From positions 8,332,682 to 8,396,681 of the forward strand of contig JAQFVV010012398.1 of NCBI GenBank assembly GCA_028023455.1: DNA of 64,000 bases, given 5' to 3'. Numbering within the stretch: position 1 is the first letter of the stretch; the number at the start of each line of letters is the position of its first letter. Position numbers and translations under genes: made by a program. The notes beneath the pieces were generated by a model. That model did no database searches, was not told the DNA's origin, and worked only from the letters and a program-made list of their open reading frames with translations. This document shows positions 9,634 to 22,114 of the stretch, in pieces. Source of the stretch: Epiperipatus broadwayi (Eukaryota; Onychophora; Udeonychophora; Euonychophora; Peripatidae).

Positions 9634-10400
9634 GGCCAATTGACAAACTCTTTGATAGAAATATTTTCATCTTTTAATATATATTAATTTTAGTTTCGTT
9701 TACAAAAAGTATATTAATTATTTGTAATGTTAGGAAAGTAAACAAAGTTTTTTTCAAAAATATATTTTTATTTGTATTTTATAGAAATATTCAAAAGTGG
9801 AAAAATCAAAGAAAACATTATGAGCAAATTACAAGCAATGCAAACATCATTTCTATCCCTCCCAGATTTAAACGTTAGGAAATTTTTTAAGAATTTTTTA
9901 GTAAAATCTTAGCGTTTTTCTAAAAATAATTAGATTTTCAGCATTTTTTACTCAAAATACATTATGATATTTAAATAAATGCCAGAAAAATATTCTAAAA
10001 CATTAATCTTTGTTTGAAAATTAAATAAACAGCTTGGGGCAATCTAAACTCTTGACAGGATGTCAAAATTATTGCTATTGCTGGTTTATTTTTCAATTTA
10101 CAATCATGTAAAGTATACAATTTTTTAATAAAACCTTACTACTTTTGTAAAATAACTATATTTTCAGCAGATTTTATGAAGATGATCTATAATATGTATG
10201 TTAAAATAATTAAAAAAACACTCTAAAACATTATTTTCAGCAGTGAAAAAATATTTATCTGAATTATCAGCCAATAAGCATCAAAAATGGATGGCCCAAC
10301 CAATAAGAATGGCCTTATTCTTTTGTTAAAGTTAAAACACTCCTAGTATTGATTTTTTACTTGTAAAATAATTCAAGAGAGGGCAGCATCTTATGGGACT
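9634..10400. repeat. Diverged dispersed repeat, copy 2
   Basis: It shares the landmarks of 7272-7870 in the same order and orientation, longer by internal insertions. It lies between the outer and inner inverted repeats on the left side only. No coding frame was seen. Confidence 0.5.
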
Positions 10401-10490
10401 TTTTCTAAAGTTTCCAACAAGTATATATATGTCACCATAGCTCAAAAAATAGCCGATTTAGAGCGATCCAAAGCCTTTGATGCAACAATT

Positions 10491-10594
10491 CGTGCTAGCC
10501 CCCTATAAAATAATTATTTAGGAAATAAAAAAAACAAATCCCCAGGGAACCAGGTAATTCAAAGATGTGATAGTACCTATATTCATATTCATCC
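10491..10594. repeat. Inner inverted repeat of the PLE, left copy
   Basis: It matches the reverse complement of 14243-14339. Shared landmarks are GCTAG, CCCTATAAAA, TTATTTAGGAAATAAAAAAA, CAGGTAATT and GATGTGATAGTACCTAT. It directly bounds the coding block on its 3' side. Confidence 0.88.
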
Positions 10595-11194
10595 CATGAG
10601 GATGTAATGTCTTAAATTTAAAAATAAAAAAACTCTTCTTCTGTTTTCTTTCTCTCATGGAAGAAAAATTATCTTCCAACATAACTACTCTTAAATCATC
10701 AATCGAGTGATCAGATAAATTGAAATGTTTAGAAACAGTTATATCTTCACTTTTATGTAAAATATCAAACCTATGGTTGGTCATTCTAATTGTAGTCTGT
10801 TTGCTGATTCACCTATGTAACGACTCAAGCATCTATTACATTCTATTAAATATACCATGTTTATACTTTTACAATTGACATAGTTGGGGATATGCCATTT
10901 AAAACCATGAATGGTATCTCCCTGAACCATCTTTATAACAATATGTTTGCATGTAAGACATCTCTTATTTTCACACAAAAAACACCCCTTTCCTGACACA
11001 AAATTAGTGCCAAAAACTGTCCTTACAAGTCTATCCCTAAGTGACCTATGTCTACGACATACAACTTTAGGTGGATAGGAAAAAACAGATCTCAGATCAT
11101 CTGTGGAATTTAATATATTAAAATGTTTCCATAATATTTGGTTAATATTAGGTAAATGATCATTGAAGGTAAGAACCAGTGATATATTTATCAA
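10518..11194 (-). pseudogene. PLE GIY-YIG endonuclease domain, frameshifted
   Basis: The frame 11194-10781 carries a cysteine-bearing linker (GCFLCENKRCLTCKHI) and then the start of the GIY-YIG nuclease (NMVYLIECNRCLSRYIGES). It breaks near 10781, and the frame 10784-10518 continues with TNHRFDIL, then SKHFNLSDHSIDDLRVVML, the usual HFN..H block of PLE nucleases. In the family this domain nicks target DNA for priming. One frameshift separates the halves. Confidence 0.85.
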
Positions 11195-11227
11195 CTGACT
11201 CTTTCTTTTCTTAGATAGAAGAAGTTC

Positions 11228-11820
11228 CTACCTATCAACTCCTGAAGAATTTACCACTGCCCTATCTAACAGTGCTTCGGGATATTTTATATTGATTAAT
11301 TTGTTATACAAAACCTTATTTTGCTGAAGAAATCCCTGATCACTGCAAAGTCTTTTAATCCTTAAAAATTGACTGTAAGGAATATTAGTCTTTAAGTGCT
11401 TAGGGTGATTACTGTAAAAATGTAGGTAAGCATGACTATCAGTTGGCTTCCTATATATATTAGTATTAAGAATACAATTGCTATAAGTAATCTCTACATC
11501 AAGAAAATGAACCACTGTTTTAGAAAAATTCATTGAAAATTGTATATTATTTTTAAAATTATTTAGATAATCAAAGAATGTATGAAGTTCTTTTTCATTG
11601 TGTGGCCAGATCATAAAGACATCATTTATATATCTCAGCCAAGTATGAGGTTTAAGGCTAGCCTTCTCAAGTATAGAGCTTTCCAATTGAACCATAAAAA
11701 TGTTTGCATAATTTGCTGCCATTTTTGTTCCCATTGCAGTACCTTGCTTCTGTAAATAATAGAGTTAAAACCAAAAAAATTACTCTTTAAGATTAACTTC
11801 CCTAATTCAATAACAGTCAC
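11228..11820 (-). pseudogene. PLE reverse transcriptase, palm and thumb
   Basis: MGTKMAANYANIFM opens the palm segment of a Penelope-type RT (frame 11734-11228; a partly overlapping frame 11820-11635 covers the sequence just upstream). The catalytic motif reads RYINDVFMIW, where the family has YxDDxF; the first Asp is Asn (11624-11626). KTVVHFLDVEI and YRKPTDSHAYLHF, then HPKHLKTNIPYSQFLRIKRL, are characteristic Penelope RT blocks. It continues the fingers region at 11850-12330 after a frameshift. Confidence 0.9.
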
Positions 11821-11849
11821 AATTTTGCGCTGATCATATTCTTTCTCTT

Positions 11850-12330
11850 TTAAAACAGATTCAATAGCTCTAATTCCATCTTCATGAGGTATATTAGTAT
11901 AAATGATCTAATGTTTAACGTCACCAAAAAACATTCACTCGGTAGTATAGATTTGACATTTTCTAAAATAGAAAGAAAATGGGTTGTATCCTTAACATAA
12001 GAATCAAATGATGGAGGAAAATCATGTATAAGACTATCTACATATGCTGACATTTGCTCAGTAGGACATTCAATGCTTGCTACTATATGTATACCAGGAC
12101 TACTAGCTTTATGAATCTTTGGTAAAATGTAAAACTTACTGGATTTATTTGAGTTTGGTAATAAAAAAAATATATGTATCCCTATCAAGTAGACCCCTTA
12201 CTCTCATATCCTTCAAGCTGGATAGCACACCTTTAAATAATTTATTAACAATAACCTGTGATATAGTTTCATAAAAATTCTTATCATTTAAAAGAAGCAA
12301 GGCTTTATTTATGTAATCATTCCTATTCAT
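11850..12330 (-). pseudogene. PLE reverse transcriptase, fingers
   Basis: Two frames (12330-12145 and 12188-11850) read as the N-terminal RT of Penelope elements. KFYILPKIHKASSPG is the signature LPKIHK block. The IECPTEQMSAYVDSLI and PPSFDSYVKDTTHFLSIL blocks follow. A frameshift lies near 12170 and another before 11830. Confidence 0.88.
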
Positions 12331-14264
12331 AATTATTATTGTTCTACCTTTATCAGCTGGTTTAATAATAATATCTATCTTTTCTAAATTATATAATGCA
12401 TTTTTTTTTATCTAATGTTAAATTGCTCTTATATTTATTGAGTTGTTTCTGCTTAATTGCTTTAATAATATCCTGATAAACATTATCAATATATGTATCA
12501 AGTAAAATGTTTTTCTGATGGGGAGGTGTCCAATCAAACTGTATTTTATTAATGGTAATGCATTCATTATTTACAAAAAATTCTCTTAATCTAAGTCACC
12601 TAACAAAGTTATCCAAATCCTGATGTATTTTAAATTTATTTTTTTGATAATATGATCAGACTGTTGGGCAAAAAGATAAACCCTTATTCAATAATGAACA
12701 TCACTAAGTATTGCATCAGATAAATTAATAATATTGCTGTCTTTCTTTTTAACTAGATTTACCAATATCTCATTACATGCATTGAACTGTTGATTTTCTG
12801 GAAGATTATAATTACACATGGAAGAATTAGTAGACCCACGGTTACAGATACATCAGCACTACTAGGTAAATTGAATTGTTTTTTTTGATCCTACAACAAT
12901 ACCAGCTGAATCTGAAAATGATTGGACAACACCTGTTTCCAACTCCTTAACTGTTTTAAATCTAGAAACCTTTGAAACATTAAAAACATCAAAAAACTTA
13001 CCAAATATAGAATAGTTATTTTTTCTAAAAAAATAACCTGACTTCCCAGAAAAATCACTTACATTTTTAAACCAATGACTTATTTTTTTATAAAATTTTG
13101 TTACCAATATTCTTTCTTTAGAACAAACCCATTCTTGTAATAATTTTTGTTCATCCAATTCCATGACATTGTGAATATTAAAATTTATAATTTCCTGTTC
13201 AAGTATCTTAACCCTAATCAAAAAAGAATCTTTAAGCACATACATTAGTTTGATAGATGTTTGTTCTAATATACTATTCCCTTCAACTCTATGCCCCCTG
13301 GAAGATATTCAATGTTAGAATTAATTTTGATTCTCAGACCTTTAGGAACAATATTATTATCAATGAAAAATACAAAATTATCAATGTCCTGCCTGTATCT
13401 TATTAACTTGTCAAACAATTTCCTAATTTTAAGAAATATTATACTATATAATGTCAGTCACTTATTTGTATTTAGCTTATTCTGATCTTGTCTATTCTTC
13501 AAATGTAAAGACGATCATTTAGGAATCACCCCTGTATTAATCACTGGTACCATATCTTTCAGTTGCATTTCCAAACAAGACCATCAGAAAATAAATTATT
13601 TTGTTGATTAATACTATCCTCTTGTATACCCAGTTCCCTAGTAACAGCATCCATACATTTGGAGTCACTAATATTACAAATATTTTGTTCAATTGCTAAA
13701 TTACAATCATTTTGTTTAATTTCAGAAATAGTCTTGGTTAAAAACTCCCTCTGTTGGGAAATGTTAAAAATCAAGTCATCTAAAGAAAAATCAATGGAAG
13801 TATCTTTCATTTCCACAGAAATTTCTTTGCCATCCCTTGATATTGCCTCAATTGCTGATTCCTCCAAAAAAATAAAGCTTCACAAGTCTAGGTGGGACAT
13901 CTATATCATCATGTGGTGTACTAGTTGGTGTTCCATCAAAAAAGACATGGTCATTAATCAATTCAGTTTGGGTTCCCCTTTCATATGTTTTGATACCCTC
14001 AGTTTAAATACCCATATCCAACGATGTATTATTAGTCTGTAAATTATTATTTAGATTATCATTATTATGTGCATCATCATTATTATGTAAAACATCATTA
14101 TTATGTAGATTACAGTTCATTAATGAAATCATATATTTAAAACCATTAGCTAAACAGTTTGCACCATTCATATTCAAATGCAGGCCATCCCGGGGTAAAA
14201 ATCTAACTAGGTTTTCTTTTAATAAGAAATCCGAATGTTGCAGGATGAATATAGGTACTATCAC
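12331..14264 (-). pseudogene. PLE N-terminal region, partly unrecognised
   Basis: Broken minus-strand frames at 14264-14004, 13867-13559 and 13245-12862 precede the RT. The first contains RFLPRDGLHLNMNGANCLANG, which resembles the Asp-x-x-His C-terminal block of SGNH/GDSL-type esterase domains (DGLHLNxxG) seen in some retroelement ORFs. The upstream part of such a domain is absent, because the inverted repeat begins just 5'. The remaining frames are Lys/Glu/Ile-rich and not recognised. They probably belong to the PLE ORF upstream of RT. Confidence 0.5.
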
Positions 14265-14339
14265 ATCTTTAAATTACCTGGTTTCCTAAGGATTTGTTTT
14301 TTTATTTCCTAAATAATTTTTTTATAGGGGACTAGCATG
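14243..14339. repeat. Inner inverted repeat of the PLE, right copy
   Basis: Reverse complement of 10491-10594, directly bounding the coding block on its 5' side. The first minus-strand frame of the PLE starts inside it. Confidence 0.88.
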
Positions 14340-14439
14340 AAGTGAAATAAATATAAAAAATATATATGTATAAGATATATATATAGTAAAATCCCTATAG
14401 TAGAATATATATACTGTATACAGTTTTTTTTTTGGTGTG

Positions 14440-14775
14440 TATATATATAATAGTATATTTTTATTGTTTTTTGATATATTTTAATGTATAATAATAATGT
14501 ATGTATGGTTTTAGTTTTTTAAAATAAGTTTTTTTGTGAAAGAATTTTTTTAGTATTTTTTATACAACGTTTTGTAAATATATATATATATTATACAAAG
14601 TTTTTAAAGATTTTTAGCCTATAGGAATTAGTTTTGTTATCTGATACATAACTGTCTGTAATATTTTAGCGCTAAATTCTGGAAATAGCCATTTTGCTTT
14701 CTGATGAAAACCAGTCTGCTGGTTGAAATATTAAAGCAGTTTTATAGAGAAGTAATTCTGTGTTTTTATTATATA
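14440..14775 (+). repeat. Outer inverted repeat of the PLE, right arm
   Basis: Reverse complement of 9263-9560, with small AT indels (TATATA runs). It carries a plus-strand hammerhead-like motif at 14696-14737. Confidence 0.85.
14696..14737 (+). ncRNA. Hammerhead ribozyme-like motif, PLE right arm
   Basis: Stem I GCTTT (14696-14700) pairs with AAAGC (14733-14737). Core CTGATGA (14701-14707) is exact. Stem II AACCAG/CTGGTT (14709-14714 with 14719-14724) is six perfect pairs around loop TCTG, with A14708 unpaired. GAAA is at 14725-14728. ATAT follows as a minimal palindromic stem III, then U at the cleavage position. This is the best preserved hammerhead in the window. Known PLE hammerheads have the same tiny stem III. 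Confidence 0.65.
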
Positions 14776-14843
14776 TATATATTGGTATGTGTATAGATAG
14801 GTATTAATTGTATATTAATTGTATATGTTTAAATGTTGTAGCT

Positions 14844-14870
14844 CTGATGATGACTGCTGGACAGTTGAAA
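14844..14870 (+). ncRNA. Hammerhead-core-like hairpin without stem I
   Basis: CTGATGA (14844-14850) is followed by a GACTG/CAGTT hairpin and GAAAC. A compatible stem I was not found on either side, so this is only a core fragment or chance. It lies just outside the PLE right arm. Confidence 0.3.
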
Positions 14871-14899
14871 CTGTAAAGAAATAAAATAAATCATATGTT

Positions 14900-17800
14900 A
14901 AACTGTATTGTAGAGTGTCCATTAATGTGTATATGGTGTATTACATATAAGTCAGCAATGCAAATAAGAAGTGGAAGGAAATTTTAATATTTAAAATATT
15001 ACAATTTTTTATTTTAAAACTAACTTGTTGTTATTCTATTTTAAATTTAATTTTAAAATAGATTAACTTCATTATTATTTAAAAAAACAACAAATGGGTA
15101 TTCAGAAAGTAATTTTCTGAACAAGGCTAATTTCAATCGTAATTGTTTTTTTTTTTTTTTAATGTATGGTTTAAGATACGAATCACCATGAATGATCTTA
15201 GCAATATAATGAGGTCATTGGCAATATTTTTATTGTTATTTAGATTATATTGTGCTTAATAATTTTGTTTTTTTTTTATTTAAGAAAAGATATATCCTAA
15301 TTGGTATTTTAAGATTAATATTTCACATCACTCGAATTTAATATTAAACAGTAGAATGAACCATTGATAAAATTATCATCATGTGTATTTTATGAAAGAA
15401 TTGATAAATGTGGCCGAATGTTTTAAAACATCCAAGGATATTTTAAATATTTATTTTAATGTGAATTCTTCAATATGCATATATTATATAACATCATTAA
15501 ATTATTAATATATTGTTTTTATGAATGTTATTTGTCAAAATAGAGGAAAAGACATAATACTGATCTCTAAATTGTATAACAACAATAAATAAACATATAT
15601 TACTGAAGTATGTTTTATCAAGATCATTTGTGCACGAAAAGTTTTTAAAAAAATATCTTGAACTAAATTTAAATCTTTGTTGTTTTCTTTAATATTGTGT
15701 TTTCAAAGTTATTTTAGAATGTTGTTTGTATATTTTACAATGTTAAATGAGTTATTCAGTGAGGAAGATATGGGATGGTGGTCAGGAATGTAATAATATT
15801 CATATGAAATCCTAGGTTTTAGGGATATGTGAAAACTGTTGTATGTGAATTATACTTCCATATTTTAAAGTTATTAAAATATACAGATAACATAGGGCTG
15901 TATATCTCTTTTCCATGGACAGCTGCATTTCCTTATCATCATTAAGTGCTATAATAGAGCCATGACTTGAGTTTTAGGTGCCTGATGAATATGGACCTAC
16001 TCTTATGATTTCCACTGCATCCATAATGGAATTATCTTACTCTTTTGAGACATTCTTGTTATTATTCTATACCCTACACTTTAATCACTATCTAGCACCA
16101 CAGTAATCATCATAGAAGATAGTTTTATAAGTTGTTAAAGTAATGACTAAACCATTTGAAGTTAATAATTTTGTGAGAGGGCAAGATGTAGAATATAGAA
16201 AATTCTTTCACAGATGATGTGAGATATTTGATTATTGTCTTAGTATATAACATAATATTCATACAAATATTAGAGATCACTTAGCTCAAACAGATGCATA
16301 TTCAAATGAAATGAAAGTGAGAATAGCGAAAATGATTTTGGGATGATATGATGAATGTAAGAGTATAAAAACAACAGTCATACAAATGTCAAGAATTATA
16401 ACTTATGGATAGTTCTTTAAATTTTATTATAAATAAATCAAACCTATTTAAGTTACAAACAATTATAAAAGTACCTCTTAAATCTTTTGGCATAATAGTT
16501 ACTATTTATTTTTTTGCATAGAGGAAAATATTCATATTTTTATTTGAAATTTTCTGATATCCAAATATCAGGATGATACTTCACCAACCTGCAAAGAAAG
16601 TTTTTTAATAATTTTTCTTTTAATATTTTATTTGGACTTTAAGAAATGCATTTTAATATATAAACGTATATTGATGTGTTTACATCATAAGAAATATATT
16701 TTATGATAGAATAAGTATAATATTAAGTTTTTTTTTAGAAATTGGGAAATTTATTCTAACTGTTCTCAATACAAATAATAGAATATTATTTTACTGAATG
16801 AAGATTACATATTATCTTTACTGTTGTAAGTTTCATTTTATTTTATTTTGAAATGGCCGGAATGAAGGCTATTCTTATTTTATTTCTTACATTTATTGCT
16901 AAGATTTATTGTAAATATTTTTTCTTTTCTTTATGTTAAATAATATTAATTCTTATTTTACCTTTGTAAATATATATATATATATTTGTTTATATTATGT
17001 TGTTATTATATTGTAGTAGTATGATATTGTTAATTTATAAATAAATTTATTAACTGTTTTTTTTAAAACATTCTAATCGAGTTGTGATTTTTCTGTGTGT
17101 TGCTTATTTGGTTTTTCATTCTACATGCATGATCCACAGCAATTAGTAATTTAAAATATTACTTATTAGGCATATGATCCTTAAGATTACTTAGATATTA
17201 TTTCTATTATATTTGATTAAGTAACCAAGTATATTATTGTTATTATTATTATCATAGAAATATAATCATTAGTAATTATTTTTAAACTGATACAACACCA
17301 ACGAGAGGTATACTTGTAATTGCCACAATATTAAATATATTATATATTTTTTAAGAATGTCACATTAAACGAAGAAAGATTGTACAATGTTTAATTAAAA
17401 TTTTATTATATTATTTATATTTTTTTGCTAGAATTTAATCATTAAATAGATTTAATATTGAGATTCATTAAGTTATTTTAGTTTCTTATTGTTGTTATTA
17501 TTTTGTAAGAATAGTTAGATATCATGTAAAATCCCTCATCATATTTAACTACAAAGTGTTAATTGATTTATTCATTTTGTTATTAGTTTGTTAGAAATGA
17601 ACCTGAGATTATTATTATTATTATTCCTTTGAGAATTGTAAAATTTTCTATTGAAGGATGATACATAAAAAGGTATCAGTTACTGTTAAATGTCCAATTA
17701 GTATTTCATTAAAGGAATATTAATTAGTTTATTGCTATTTCTGTAATAAATTTATAAAACCATATTTTAGGATTATTAAATGTGTGTTTTAAGTTAAAGA

Positions 17801-18085
17801 TATGAGATTATTACATGGCAGTTTTGGTGGGATAATATTCTTATGCTATTGGGAATGTTATCTTTTGGGATGTATCCTCAATGTTTAAGCCAGTGTATCT
17901 TAGTGAACATCTCATATTAAGAGTTTTATACTTGTATTTGTTATTTTGATATAATATTAAGCAAGTTTATAAGCTAAATTGATCACTGAATGAATAGATT
18001 GAATATTGTAGTTAGAGCCCTAATTATTTATTATGAACCTAAGTGTTATGATATTTTATTAGTCTACACTGTTGTTATAGTTGTA
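14900..18085. other. Unannotated intergenic stretch
   Basis: About 3.2 kb of AT-rich DNA with T runs, ATT repeats and short (TA)n. No open frame of interest, RNA gene or recognisable transposon was seen on either strand. Confidence 0.5.
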
Positions 18086-18089
18086 TACT

Positions 18090-18271
18090 TAACATAATTA
18101 TCAATCTAAGATTGAAACAAACAACTAATTATATTTACAATTATTTAATTATCAACCCAGCTGTCATCTTTTATTGAGATCTTTTCAAGTTAGAAAGTTT
18201 TATACATCACATGACCTTTTAGTTACATTTACTCCAGCTATTGGACATTATTTTACCTTCAACAATATAAT
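18090..18271. repeat. Inverted repeat B, left arm
   Basis: Reverse complement of 19048-19220. Shared landmarks are AAGATTGAAACAAAC, TATATTTACAATTATTTAAT, TCTTTTCAAG, TTACATTTACTCCA, TATTGGACATTATTT and CAACAATATAAT. About 170 bp, with point differences. Confidence 0.85.
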
Positions 18272-18471
18272 TTAGATAAATGTATAAATATAGTTTAAAG
18301 ATCCAGATTTTTTTTTTTTTTATTAAAAGGAGAAATTTATTCTTGAAAATAAAAATACAGTAACATTGTAGTCAGTTAGAAAACATTAGTTCATGATAAA
18401 TTGAATATTGAGTAGTTTGTTAATATTCGCCCAAGGATGTAGTTAGTCTTATGCAATGAGGGTTTTGTATC

Positions 18472-18835
18472 TCAGGTTAATTCTTGTCCAGTTTTCTGAA
18501 ACAAACGGTCTGGAGCCAGAAGTTGGTATCTATCCTTAATTTTAGAGATTAATTCTGTGAAAACATGACAGATGTTGCGATTGGTTTGGGTAAATATTAA
18601 CTTGCATCTGGTAAGCCAAACTGCAAAATGGAGAAAAATGGAAAGTCTGATAATGGAGAAGGTGCCATTTTCTATGGATTTGCTAATGGAAAAAACATCT
18701 GTTATTCCAGGTGACACAGTATTAACAATGAAAATGTGAAGTGGAGCTAGAAAGGAGCAGGAATAAAAAAGATGCTGGATCGTTTCATCATCATCTGGCA
18801 TAATTGACACTGTGGATTAATCTTTGTGAATCCTC
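18472..18835 (-). pseudogene. LINE C-terminal zinc-finger fragment
   Basis: On the minus strand NPQCQLC is followed, after a one-base shift, by DDDETIQHLFYSCSFLAPL. This gives the CX2C...HX4C layout of the zf-RVT finger found at the end of some non-LTR retrotransposon polymerases (ETxxHLFxxC). The frame continues to TAA before 18472. It sits inside inverted repeat B. No RT core was seen upstream. Confidence 0.65.
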
Positions 18836-19047
18836 TTCTCCAAACCAAAAAATGATTATAGGCATTATTAGATAATTAAAAGATTTAAAAATTATAGTAC
18901 AATTGTGAATGAGAGTTTATAAGGGGGAGGGGGGGAGGTTGAATATTTATTTATAAAATATATGTATATGTATCTATATAGTTTGAAAAACCTTTTATGT
19001 ATTTTTATTTTATGTCATTTATTTATATGTTTATAAGTATAATGTTA

Positions 19048-19220
19048 ATTATATTGTTGAAGTATAAATAATGTCCAATAAGTGGAGTAAATGTAATTAA
19101 TTGGTCGTGATATCTTGAAAAGCTCTCAGTAAGAGATGAAAAGTTGACTTGATGATTAAATAATTGTAAATATAATTAAATGTTTGTTTCAATCTTATTT
19201 AGATTAATTATTAAGTAAAA
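19048..19220. repeat. Inverted repeat B, right arm
   Basis: Reverse complement of 18090-18271. The arms enclose about 780 bp containing the LINE zinc-finger fragment and a G-rich run at 18921-18938. Confidence 0.85.
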
Positions 19221-19221
19221 G

Positions 19222-20700
19222 ATTTTGTTTAAAAGCGAAATAAAAATGAGAACTATTTTAAACACAAGAACAAAAGAATAATACTACAACACTGAATCTG
19301 TATATACATATTTAAAACTTCTCAAACGATGGAATTTGAGTATGGAGAGAAAATAACAAAGGGGAAAAAATAACAATTTTAAATCTCACCACACACATTT
19401 TTATGATTTGAGAAAGTTCTGAGGAAAGTACTTGTTTGTACTGAAACAACATATATTTATCTATTATATTTTTATTACATGGAAGCTCCTTGAAATAATA
19501 CAAAAATTCATTATTTATTTTTGAGAATATTGGAATTAATATATATATGGTCTCCATAACTAAGAATCATTTTGCAATATTAGTATTCAAAGTTTACTCT
19601 TTTCCCTTAAGTAATGCTATATATTCATTTAACTGTCTAATTCAAATAACCTTCTATCATGCAGATTAACCATGAAAAATATTCTTTTTTATTATAAAAG
19701 TAGATAATTGTCGTATTTATTTATATTAACAAAGAAAAAACAGTAGATATTTAATAAAATACAACTTAATTAGTGTTTTAAAATTATCAGTAAAGCAGCG
19801 AATAAACAGAAAAAATTACATTTTTAATCGAAAAAATGTTATTTATTTTTAATAAATTTTGTCAAATCAAGAAATGAAAATTTAAATCCTTATTAAATTT
19901 AATGATAAACCAATACAAATGCAGTTATATTTTTAAAATTTACAAAATAAATTTTCATTTTAAAGGGGAAACCTTGACAGTTTTTTTCCCTATTATCAAT
20001 GTTTTTTTCATTTCACCTTCACTATATCACATCTTATTCATCTGTGCAGAAAACGATATTACCCTTTCTCACTATGCATGCATTTTATGAACATCATTTA
20101 TTCATCAGATGAGAAAATGACATCAAGCACTAGAATCTTCATATCCATGTTGATAATTTGATATTTTCCCATTATTTTACTCCCACATGAGGTAGAAACT
20201 GCATTCTACTCTTTGCACTGCAGAGATATTTCAAGTTGTTTTGTTTTTTACTGGTATATCCCTTATCTTCTTAATGCTTATTTCACTCATAATCATATCT
20301 AAACAAGTTATGAATGTCTTAAAAGAGAGAAACAACAAACATTTATAAAAGCTTTTAATGAATTTTTTTATGATTATATAAACCAATTTAGGAGTGATTA
20401 TTATCTAATCTGCTTTTTAGACATATGATTCTTTACTGATAACATTGTCTCTGTAAGATTAGTATTAAACATGAAAGATTAGTTACTAAATGATTTGTGA
20501 CATTTGGACTCCATTATTACTTTCTTAATTCTAAAAGCTTTATATACATTATATCTTATTTTATACAAAAAAAGAGAAAAGGTTTGAAGTTAGAATTAAT
20601 TGTTATTGGAGGATATAAATGTGATAGCATAAGCTTATAATCTAATTCTTCCAGTAAATAAAAAGAGATAGTAAGAAAATATGATGACTATGAATAAACG
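19222..20700. other. Unannotated intergenic stretch
   Basis: AT-rich DNA. Short frames at 19312-19557 (minus) and 19902-20090 (plus) have no recognisable motif and biased AT-driven composition. Nothing was supported. Confidence 0.5.
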
Positions 20701-20824
20701 AATTTAATTAGCTAAAACAGAGAAAATGAAAGAAACATAAAAAAAGATTTCTTGTGTGCAAACAGTATGTAGACTTTATAAAACTCATACCATATTCATA
20801 AAATAGCAAAAAAATATGGCAGAT

Positions 20825-21205
20825 TCCTCTACTTTCAATTTGTATAATTCTGTCTGTAGCCTTATTTTTGTTCCTGACACATAATAATGTAAAACCATTT
20901 TTATTTTCTTCATATATTATATTTACTGAACCTTTAACAGTCCATATTGGGATATTTCCGTTATCCATAATAATATGTCTGAAAAGTTTTATTTCTCTGA
21001 TAGACCATATGAATTTTGAAGTATTAAGTCTATTTCTAAATTTGTCAATCTTTTTACATATGATGTTAATACACTTTCTTAACTCAGTTTTAGTCTCAAC
21101 AATTATTATTGTATCATTTAAATATAATGTAACTCTTAATTCTTTCAGTAGGCTGTTCATTTTAGGTTCAAAAACATTAGGAGCTATTGTTATACCATAA
21201 GACAA
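20825..21205 (-). pseudogene. Gypsy RT palm fragment
   Basis: MSYGITIAPNVFEPKMNSLL is the palm block (family LPFGIxxAPxxFQxxM), followed by VTLYLNDTIIIVETKTE, where the YxDD box is YLND with the first Asp lost. The SIREIKLFRHIIMDNGN block matches the FLGHxIxxxGI region. The frame then runs into unrelated sequence. Confidence 0.8.
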
Positions 21206-22114
21206 TTGTTAAACTTAAATAATTCTATGTGTATGTTTATTGTTAACAGCTCAACTATTTTTGCTGTCACTGGTATTTGGTAAATTGTAAATTTATTTTG
21301 GCAAAATAAGAAGTCTTTTGTGAAAAAGCTAATTCATCTTTAATTCTTGATTCTAGATAATCTTTTTTAATTAAATTCTTGTTCACTGTTATGTGATAAT
21401 CTCAGCATAATCATACATTAGCATCCTGTTTTAAAATTATTACTATAGGAGTTGTCCAATAGAACTAACTATTCTTACATTAATAAAATTATAACTCTTT
21501 TGACCAGGTCATTGAGTGCTTCTTCATTTTAGGTTGACTGTTAGTACATTGGTAACTAACTCTACATTCACTGATAAAATTTTCAACTCTTCTGGACTAG
21601 ACTTGAACATTTGTGAAAATTTGTTCTATACATTAGATTCTACATGTTCTGCTACAATAAAGATTTAAAACAAGTATCCATATTCATATTGGTGGAACTT
21701 TATTTCCACAAACATGGTGGCTAGAGACATTGTTATCTCTTTATTTAGTTAGCTATAGTTTTTTCTTAGCAACTATAACTGTTCTGGGTGTGTATGCAAT
21801 AGGACATTTACCTCCATAAACTTTGTGAGAAATTATAACACCAACTTTTTGTTCCAAAGTATTAATGATAACAACTACTTGTCAATCATCACAATAATGC
21901 ACCAAACTTGATTAGATGTAAACAAGTCTTTAACTTTTTGAAATCTTCCTCCTGCTGAACTCTCCATTTATATCTATGATTATTTTTTAATAATTCACTA
22001 ATCAGGATTACAATGTGAGATTTGCCTTTCAGGAAGCTCTCATGAAAAGTTTAGTACCCAAAAAAGTTACTATTCTCTGAATGATTTTTTACTGCTCTAA
22101 TCTTTTCCATGTCA

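Larger units (their letters stand above)
9263..14775 (-). mobile_element. Penelope-like element with nested inverted repeats
   Basis: A minus-strand reverse transcriptase and GIY-YIG coding block lies between two pairs of inverted repeats. The inner pair is 10491-10594 with 14243-14339, and the outer pair is 9263-9560 with 14440-14775. The outer arms each carry a hammerhead-like motif in opposite orientation. RT motifs of the Penelope class plus a C-terminal GIY-YIG endonuclease identify the family. The coding block has many frameshifts and a damaged RT active site, so the copy is dead. The left side holds about 0.9 kb (9580-10490) with no counterpart on the right, including repeat copy 2. 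Confidence 0.88.
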
